Below, one piece after another: positions 6,926 through 11,269 of a DNA stretch of 11,269 nt. The position numbers and the translations under genes are program-made. The DNA comes from Nitrospirota bacterium. Lineage in GTDB: Bacteria; Nitrospirota; Nitrospiria; Nitrospirales; UBA8639. The stretch covers positions 2,385,634-2,396,902 of the forward strand of contig CP070743.1 of assembly GCA_020348185.1 (NCBI GenBank), in the 5' to 3' direction. Every line of letters begins with the position of its first letter. Position 1 is the first letter of the stretch. Under the pieces are notes generated by a model. The model had not been told where the DNA came from and searched no databases. It saw only the letters and a program-made list of their open reading frames with translations.

Positions 6926-9067
6926 TTATTGGATGAGCAAGCCACCGTACTGCACGAAAAAAGGGACAAATACGAGTGACAGAATGGCGGAAAGTTTGAT
7001 CAGGATATTCAGCGAAGGGCCTGAGGTATCTTTTAACGGGTCTCCGACCGTATCACCCACGACGGCGGCTTTGTGAATGTCCGTCCCCTTGCCACCGAGG
7101 TTTCCGGCTTCAATAAATTTCTTTGCATTATCCCACGCACCACCACTGTTGGATGAGGCAATAGCGATGACCCCTCCCGCGACGAGAGAGCCAGCCAAAA
7201 CTCCAGCCACGGCTTGAATGCCAAAGAGAAACCCGACCAGCAAAGGCGTTCCCATTATCAGAATGCCTGGCGCGATCATTTCCTTCAGGGCTGCCTGAGT
7301 CGAAATGGCTACACATTGCTCATAATCCGCGTCGGCTTTCCCTTCCATAAGACCGGGAATAGACCGAAACTGCCGTCTGACTTCTTCGATCATCTTATAG
7401 GCCGCAGATCCGACCGATTTCATCGTCATGGCGGAGAAATACGCCGGTAAGACTGCCCCGATAAATAAACCTGTATACACTAAGGGGTCAAGCAAATTTA
7501 TGCTCCCTAAAAGATCAAAGTCCTGTCCATGTTGTTCTTTCAGCAACAAATCAGCCCGCGTCAGAAACGCAGCGAACAAAGCCAAGGAGGTGAGGATTGC
7601 GGCTCCAATGGCGAAGCCTTTTCCTATAGCGGCGGTGGTGTTCCCAGCCGCATCGAGCACATCGGTCCGTTTACGCACATGTTCTTCCATCCCGGCCATT
7701 TCTGCGATGCCACCGGCATTATCAGAGACGGGACCGTAGGCATCGATGGTGAGGGCAATCACGAGGGTTCCCAACATTCCTAAGGAAGCGATCGCCACAC
7801 CATACATTCCAGCTAACATCCAGGGAAAATAGATGGCCAGACCAATCGCAAGATAGGGACCGACGGCACTTTTATACCCCAGGGCCAGCCCAAATATGAT
7901 ATTCGTCGCCGAACCGGTTTCACACGATTTAGCCACCTCCCGCACTGGGCTGTAGTCATGGGAGGTGTAATACTCGGTCATCAAGCCAACCACCAGCCCC
8001 GCTACCAAGCCGGCAAGAAAACAAAAGTACACTCCTAGATCCGTGTAATCTACCCCACCGATTTGAAAGCTCTCTGGAATCATCCACTTCGTCACGCCGA
8101 ACATGACAATGGCCATGAGCACACTGGAAACGATCAGCATCTTTTTCAACGCCGGACCAACCTGGTCTTCGGAGTTGACCTTGACCATCATCATTGTGAG
8201 GAAGCTCACAGGGATCCCGATCGCGGAGATGAGAATCGGATACAACAAGGCATCGACCATACCGGAAAAGGCCACTGCACTAATCACCATGGCCGCGCAT
8301 GTACTTTCCGCACAAGAACCAAATAAGTCTGCCCCCATGCCAGCCACATCACCGACATTATCGCCCACATTATCCGCAATCACCGCAGGGTTCCGCGGAT
8401 CGTCTTCTGGGATGCCCGCTTCGACTTTTCCGACCAGGTCAGCTCCGACATCAGCGGCTTTTGTGAAAATACCTCCACCCACACGAGCGAATAACGCAAT
8501 GGACGAACCGCCCAAACCGAAGCCGGCAATCACTTCCATCAAAATGTGCGTCGGGAGTTGCTCCGGCATGAGGAAAACCAGACCAAGATAGATCACGAGG
8601 AGTCCTAATGAGGCCAGGCTCACCAAACCAAAGCCCATGACCGAGCCTGAATGCAACGCCACATTAAAGGCCTGGGAGAGAGATTTATTCGCAGAGACCG
8701 TGGTACGGACATTTCCCTCGGTCGCAATCTTCATGCCGATGAACCCGGATGCGATCGATATAATGGCGCCAAAGAGGAACGCTATAGCCGTATAGAACCC
8801 TTCATTTACATAATCGGTGTGATGGTCATCAATTAACACCGCAATGATCACGGCAAAAACCACCATGAAGATCGCCATGAACTTATATTCCTGCTTCAGA
8901 AAGGCCATGGCGCCACCTGCGATGGCGGAATGGATCTTCCGCAGGCGTTGCTTGATATCCTTATCTTCGACTCCCATATCAATGGGAATTTTTTTGACCG
9001 ATGACGCATAATAAAACGCGACCAGCAGTCCGAAAAGTGAAAGGGCCAGAATAAGAGTTACCGCCAT
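6926..9067 (-). CDS. hppA: Membrane-bound ion-translocating pyrophosphatase, K+-dependent type
   Basis: A complete 713-aa polytopic membrane protein that hydrolyses pyrophosphate to two phosphates and uses the energy to pump H+ (or Na+) across the cytoplasmic membrane. The substrate-binding motif DVGADLVGKVE is at 206-216, followed by the acidic EDDPRN and DNVGDNVGDVAG stretch (221-243) and the transport-related Glu254 in GSCAEST. The conserved C-terminal motifs SSNSGGAWDNAKK (from 639) and VGDTVGDPLKDTSGPS (670-685) are also intact. In GNTTAAIGKG the positions that distinguish subfamilies are Ala479 and Gly482, the K+-dependent pattern; K+-independent enzymes have Lys and Thr there. The coupling ion cannot be settled by eye. 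The start ATG (9065-9067) is preceded by GGAGA at about 11 nt and a leader hairpin. It is transcribed alone, divergent from hflKC, and shows no defects. Confidence 0.97.
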   Translation of the reverse strand: MAVTLILALSLFGLLVAFYYASSVKKIPIDMGVEDKDIKQRLRKIHSAIAGGAMAFLKQEYKFMAIFMVVFAVIIAVLIDDHHTDYVNEGFYTAIAFLFGAIISIASGFIGMKIATEGNVRTTVSANKSLSQAFNVALHSGSVMGFGLVSLASLGLLVIYLGLVFLMPEQLPTHILMEVIAGFGLGGSSIALFARVGGGIFTKAADVGADLVGKVEAGIPEDDPRNPAVIADNVGDNVGDVAGMGADLFGSCAESTCAAMVISAVAFSGMVDALLYPILISAIGIPVSFLTMMMVKVNSEDQVGPALKKMLIVSSVLMAIVMFGVTKWMIPESFQIGGVDYTDLGVYFCFLAGLVAGLVVGLMTEYYTSHDYSPVREVAKSCETGSATNIIFGLALGYKSAVGPYLAIGLAIYFPWMLAGMYGVAIASLGMLGTLVIALTIDAYGPVSDNAGGIAEMAGMEEHVRKRTDVLDAAGNTTAAIGKGFAIGAAILTSLALFAAFLTRADLLLKEQHGQDFDLLGSINLLDPLVYTGLFIGAVLPAYFSAMTMKSVGSAAYKMIEEVRRQFRSIPGLMEGKADADYEQCVAISTQAALKEMIAPGILIMGTPLLVGFLFGIQAVAGVLAGSLVAGGVIAIASSNSGGAWDNAKKFIEAGNLGGKGTDIHKAAVVGDTVGDPLKDTSGPSLNILIKLSAILSLVFVPFFVQYGGLLIQ

Positions 9068-9092
9068 GTTGGATTGTTCTCCATTGTATTGT

Positions 9093-9117
9093 GGAAGGCC
9101 CGATGGACGGCCCTTCC
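9093..9117 (-). promoter_or_regulatory. Stem-loop in the predicted hppA leader
   Basis: GGAAGGCC (9093-9100) pairs with GGCCCTTCC (9109-9117) through eight base pairs with one bulged base and an 8-nt loop. In the minus-strand transcript it ends 25 nt before the hppA ATG, just upstream of the GGAGA ribosome binding site. No U-run follows in either direction, so it is not a simple terminator. A role in mRNA stability or translation of hppA is possible; this is inference from position. Confidence 0.4.
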
Positions 9118-9277
9118 CTCATTAATCCGCCTGGCACTGTTCATGGCCTTTTTATGCGGATGGGGTCAGGTGCCCGAAACAGAGGGCATTAATGTGAAAT
9201 GATTAAAAAAACCGCTTATTTTACCCATCGGCTTGCCAATGATCAAGGTAAGGGTGAAAAGTCCCCTCTCTTAAAAA

Positions 9278-9347
9278 TCTGAGATCTGAAATCTGAGATC
9301 TTTATTCTTAGAACCTGAGATTTGAAATCTGAGATCTGAGATCCTTA
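9278..9347. repeat. Heptameric (7-bp) repeat cluster upstream of hflK
   Basis: About ten consecutive 7-bp units occupy this stretch: TCTGAGA, TCTGAAA, TCTGAGA, TCTTTAT, TCTTAGA, then after a one-base phase shift ACCTGAG, ATTTGAA, ATCTGAG, ATCTGAG, ATCCTTA. A larger direct repeat is superimposed: the 22 bases at 9279-9300 recur at 9315-9336 with one mismatch, 36 bp apart, and both copies run into similar CTTATT-like tails. The unit TCTGAAA is the reverse complement of TTTCAGA, the unit of the 187-280 cluster. It lies 80-150 bp upstream of the hflK start. Confidence 0.75.
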
Positions 9348-9367
9348 TTGCTCCCCTTAGCAGAATT

Positions 9368-9396
9368 TTGTTACTGTGAAACTCGTACCTTTTAAA
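9368..9396 (+). promoter_or_regulatory. Candidate sigma-70-type promoter of hflKC
   Basis: A -35-like TTGTTA (9368-9373, 4 of 6 to consensus) and a -10-like TTTAAA (9391-9396, 4 of 6) are separated by exactly 17 bp. Transcription would start near 9403, giving a leader of about 27 nt before the hflK ATG that includes its ribosome binding site. It lies immediately downstream of the repeat cluster. Both boxes are imperfect, so confidence is modest. Confidence 0.3.
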
Positions 9397-9429
9397 CTCG
9401 AATCCACATACACTGTTAAGGAGTCATAC

Positions 9430-10479
9430 ATGGCGTGGGAACCGAAAGATCCATGGGGACGGTCCGGGGAAGACCCTCTCGATGAGGCGTTAAAAAAGGC
9501 TCAGGAACAATTAGGCCGTCTTGTCCCTGGCCGAGGATTCAAATCGGTCATTTGGATTGTGGTGGCCATTCTGGTGCTTTGGCAATCCGTATTTATTGTG
9601 GCTCCTGACGAACAGGGGTTGGTGAAACGATTTGGGGATATTGTCAGAACCGTTGAGCCAGGCCCCCACTTCAAAGTTCCTCTCTTGGAAACCGTCGAGA
9701 CTCCAAAGGTTGAGAAACTCCATCGTGTTGAAATTGGCTTTCGTACGGATCCGCGTGGACGGACTCGCTCTGTTCCACGAGAAGCGAATATGCTCACAGG
9801 AGATATGAATATTTTAGCGGTCGAATTCATCGTACAATACAAAATCAAGGACGCTCGGGACTACCTCTATAAGGTGTCCAACGTGGCAGGAACCATTCAC
9901 AACGCGGCCGAAGCCGCCATTCGTGAGGTGATCGGGAAAAGCAAAATAGACGAGGCGTTAACGGTTGGAAAGGCCGAAATCCAACAAAACACGCAGGTCC
10001 TGCTTCAGGGAATTCTTGATCAGTACCAGGCTGGCGTTCAGATCCAAACGGTACAATTACAAGACGTCAATCCTCCAGATGAGGTCGCTGCCGCCTTTAA
10101 GGATGTGGCTAGCGCCAAAGAAGACCGGGAAAAACTCATTAACCAGGCCCATGGATATCGGAATGATCTTATTCCGAAAGCCAAGGGCGAAGCCGCTCAG
10201 GAAATCAACAAAGCCACGGGCTTTGCCCAGGCGCGAATCACACGAGCCGAAGGCGAAGCCAATCACTTTCTCAAAACATTGAAGGAATATAAGCAGGCCA
10301 AAGATGTTATCAGTAAGCGAGTGTATATTGAGACGATGGAAGAAGTGCTCTCGAACACTGACAAAATCATTTTGGATTCCCAAGCCGCCGGCAATGTCTT
10401 GCCGTATCTCCCACTGGACCGTCTCCCACGCTCAGGGCCTACCAGCGGTGGGGCAACAGAAAGGAGGGCGGGACAATGA
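9430..10479 (+). CDS. hflK: HflK, SPFH/band-7 membrane subunit of the FtsH-regulating HflKC complex
   Basis: A 349-aa single-pass inner-membrane protein that with HflC forms the HflKC complex around the FtsH protease and modulates degradation of membrane proteins. The N-terminus has the family's Trp/Pro/Gly-rich cytoplasmic tail (MAWEPKDPWG), a transmembrane helix at about 38-57, then the SPFH domain beginning VAPDEQGLVKRFG with the GPHFKVPLLE turn, and an Ala/Glu/Lys-rich helical coiled-coil region (about 230-300) before a Pro-rich tail. The ATG at 9430 is chosen because AAGGAG (9418-9423) lies 6 nt upstream and the family tail starts exactly there. The frame is open back to a GTG at 9376, but those 18 residues look non-coding and precede the predicted transcript start. 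The stop overlaps the hflC start by 4 bp (ATGA). Confidence 0.95.
   Translation: MAWEPKDPWGRSGEDPLDEALKKAQEQLGRLVPGRGFKSVIWIVVAILVLWQSVFIVAPDEQGLVKRFGDIVRTVEPGPHFKVPLLETVETPKVEKLHRVEIGFRTDPRGRTRSVPREANMLTGDMNILAVEFIVQYKIKDARDYLYKVSNVAGTIHNAAEAAIREVIGKSKIDEALTVGKAEIQQNTQVLLQGILDQYQAGVQIQTVQLQDVNPPDEVAAAFKDVASAKEDREKLINQAHGYRNDLIPKAKGEAAQEINKATGFAQARITRAEGEANHFLKTLKEYKQAKDVISKRVYIETMEEVLSNTDKIILDSQAAGNVLPYLPLDRLPRSGPTSGGATERRAGQ
10461..10467 (+). promoter_or_regulatory. Strong ribosome binding site for hflC inside the hflK 3' end
   Basis: AAGGAGG lies 8 nt before the hflC ATG and within the last codons of hflK. Together with the ATGA stop-start overlap it fixes the hflC start and indicates translational coupling, which suits two subunits made in equal amounts. 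Confidence 0.8.
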
Positions 10480-11269
10480 GTAAACAAAACCTTCTGATCG
10501 GGCTAATTGTTGTTGTGGTTCTCCTGCTGATAATGGGTATCTCCCCCTTCTACACTGTCGATTTAAGAGAAACGGCGATTGTGGTGCAATTGGGGAAGCC
10601 CGTCCGGACGGTGACGGAGCCGGGGCTGAAGTTTAAAGTTCCTTTCATTCAAGATGTCACCTATTTCGACAAACGCCTGCTCGATTATGACGTCCCCGCC
10701 AGGGATGTCATCACCTCTGATAAAAAGACGATTTTGATCGACAATTTTGCCAAATGGCGGATTGTGGATCCATTGCGAGTGTACCAATCCTTTCAGACAC
10801 AGCGAGGGGCACTTCAACGATTGGACGATATTATCTATTCTGAGCTTCGCGTAGAACTCGGACGCCACGAACTCTCCGAGATCGTCTCCGCCAATCGAAT
10901 ACAGATTATGAAAGTGGTATCAGATCGAGCGAATGAGAAGGCCTCGGCCTATGGGTTGGAAGTTCTCGATGTCAGGATTAAACGCGCCGATCTGCCAGAG
11001 CAAAACGAAAAAGCGATTTTTGCGCGGATGCAGGCCGAGCGGCAACGTCAAGCCAAACAATACAGGGCGGAAGGAGATGAAGAAGCCAGAAAAATCCGTT
11101 CAGAGGCTGACAGGGATAAGGAAATCATTCTGGCCGATGCCTATAAAACATCACAAGAACTTCGAGGTGATGGCGATGCGCAAGCCTTTAAGATTTATGC
11201 GGAGGCTTATGAACAGGGGCCAAAATTCTTCGAATTTCTACGGTCCATGGAGGCTTACAAAAAAATCTT
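10476..11269 (+). CDS. hflC: HflC, SPFH/band-7 partner of HflK (3' end cut by the window)
   Basis: The frame from ATG 10476 stays open for 264 codons to the window edge; probably only a few tens of residues are missing. It begins with a signal-anchor helix (MSKQNLLIGLIVVVVLLLIM), then the SPFH domain with TVDLRETAIVVQLGKPV and EPGLKFKVPF. The internal DNFAKWRIVDP and the RADLPEQNEKAIFARMQAER segment are hallmarks of HflC. A charged coiled coil (AEGDEEARKIRSEADRDKE) follows, then the YAEAYEQGPKFFEF region. In HflKC the SPFH and coiled-coil parts lie on the periplasmic side and form a cage with HflK around FtsH. It is translationally coupled to hflK. Nothing abnormal is seen. Confidence 0.95.
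   Translation, partial: MSKQNLLIGLIVVVVLLLIMGISPFYTVDLRETAIVVQLGKPVRTVTEPGLKFKVPFIQDVTYFDKRLLDYDVPARDVITSDKKTILIDNFAKWRIVDPLRVYQSFQTQRGALQRLDDIIYSELRVELGRHELSEIVSANRIQIMKVVSDRANEKASAYGLEVLDVRIKRADLPEQNEKAIFARMQAERQRQAKQYRAEGDEEARKIRSEADRDKEIILADAYKTSQELRGDGDAQAFKIYAEAYEQGPKFFEFLRSMEAYKKI

Larger units (their letters stand above)
6600..6979 (+). pseudogene. Possible eroded remains of the IS630 DDE domain
   Basis: No intact gene is seen between the transposase fragment and the hppA stop. Short frame-shifted pieces faintly resemble the missing catalytic half: ADVPV followed by RNDK near 6666-6704, where the family has GQTPV and RRDK, and the segment MSNWEPGSIEEL at about 6890-6926, which resembles the LANFxPxxxEEL stretch near IS630 C-termini. 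The last frame stays open from 6755 to 6979, overlapping the end of hppA in antisense. Spacing between the pieces is shorter than in a full element, so deletions would be needed. This is pattern matching by eye and may be chance. Confidence 0.25.
9068..9429. other. Divergent intergenic region between hppA and hflK
   Basis: This 362-bp gap contains the promoters and leaders of both divergent transcription units, a stem-loop near hppA, a heptad-repeat cluster, and a candidate hflK promoter, each listed separately. The stretch from 9118 to about 9270 holds nothing else I recognise. I found no convincing sigma-70 promoter for hppA on the minus strand. Confidence 0.6.

Noticed and set aside
8103..8591. 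Plus-strand 162-codon open frame inside hppA
   Set aside because: It lies wholly antisense to strongly conserved pyrophosphatase motifs, and the translation is low-complexity Thr/Ala/Pro-rich with no recognisable domain.
9376..9429. Upstream GTG start that would lengthen HflK by 18 residues
   Set aside because: The ATG at 9430 has an AAGGAG site at ideal distance and begins the typical HflK N-terminus; the upstream stretch overlaps the candidate promoter.
10563..10868. Minus-strand 101-codon open frame near the right end
   Set aside because: It is antisense to the clearly conserved SPFH domain of hflC.

Overview
The window looks like ordinary chromosomal DNA of an environmental Gram-negative-type bacterium with roughly 50% GC. 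A Nitrospira-like (Nitrospirota) host is my best guess. It rests on recalled similarity of the transposase fragment, the membrane pyrophosphatase and the HflK/HflC pair to proteins of that group, and the assignment is tentative.

Layout, left to right. A minus-strand reading frame (1-78) is cut by the window edge and shows only a membrane-anchored N-terminus. A gap (79-293) holds a cluster of 7-bp repeats that folds into a long imperfect hairpin. A very large minus-strand gene (294-4958, 1554 aa) encodes an MHYT-type membrane hybrid histidine kinase with about five further sensory domains. Upstream of it on the same strand is a YqgE/AlgH-family gene (5122-5814) with an unexpected N-terminal hydrophobic segment. 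A gene-poor gap follows, then a plus-strand fragment of an IS630-family transposase (6159-6599) that keeps only the DNA-binding half, then about 325 bp of degenerate, hairpin-containing sequence. Next is a complete minus-strand K+-dependent-type membrane pyrophosphatase gene, hppA (6926-9067). It is transcribed away from a plus-strand hflK-hflC operon (9430 to the window end). The 362-bp gap between hppA and hflK carries a second cluster of the same 7-bp repeat.

How the genes relate. hflK and hflC are translationally coupled (ATGA overlap) and should form the SPFH membrane complex that controls the FtsH protease. hppA supplies ion pumping driven by pyrophosphate. The hybrid kinase probably senses a diffusible or membrane signal and has no response-regulator partner in the window. 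I see no evidence that these modules form one pathway. There is no CRISPR array, rRNA, tRNA, phage or obvious defence system. The points most worth a second look are the two heptad-repeat clusters, the membrane-anchored or exported YqgE, and the intact DNA-binding half of an otherwise eroded transposase.
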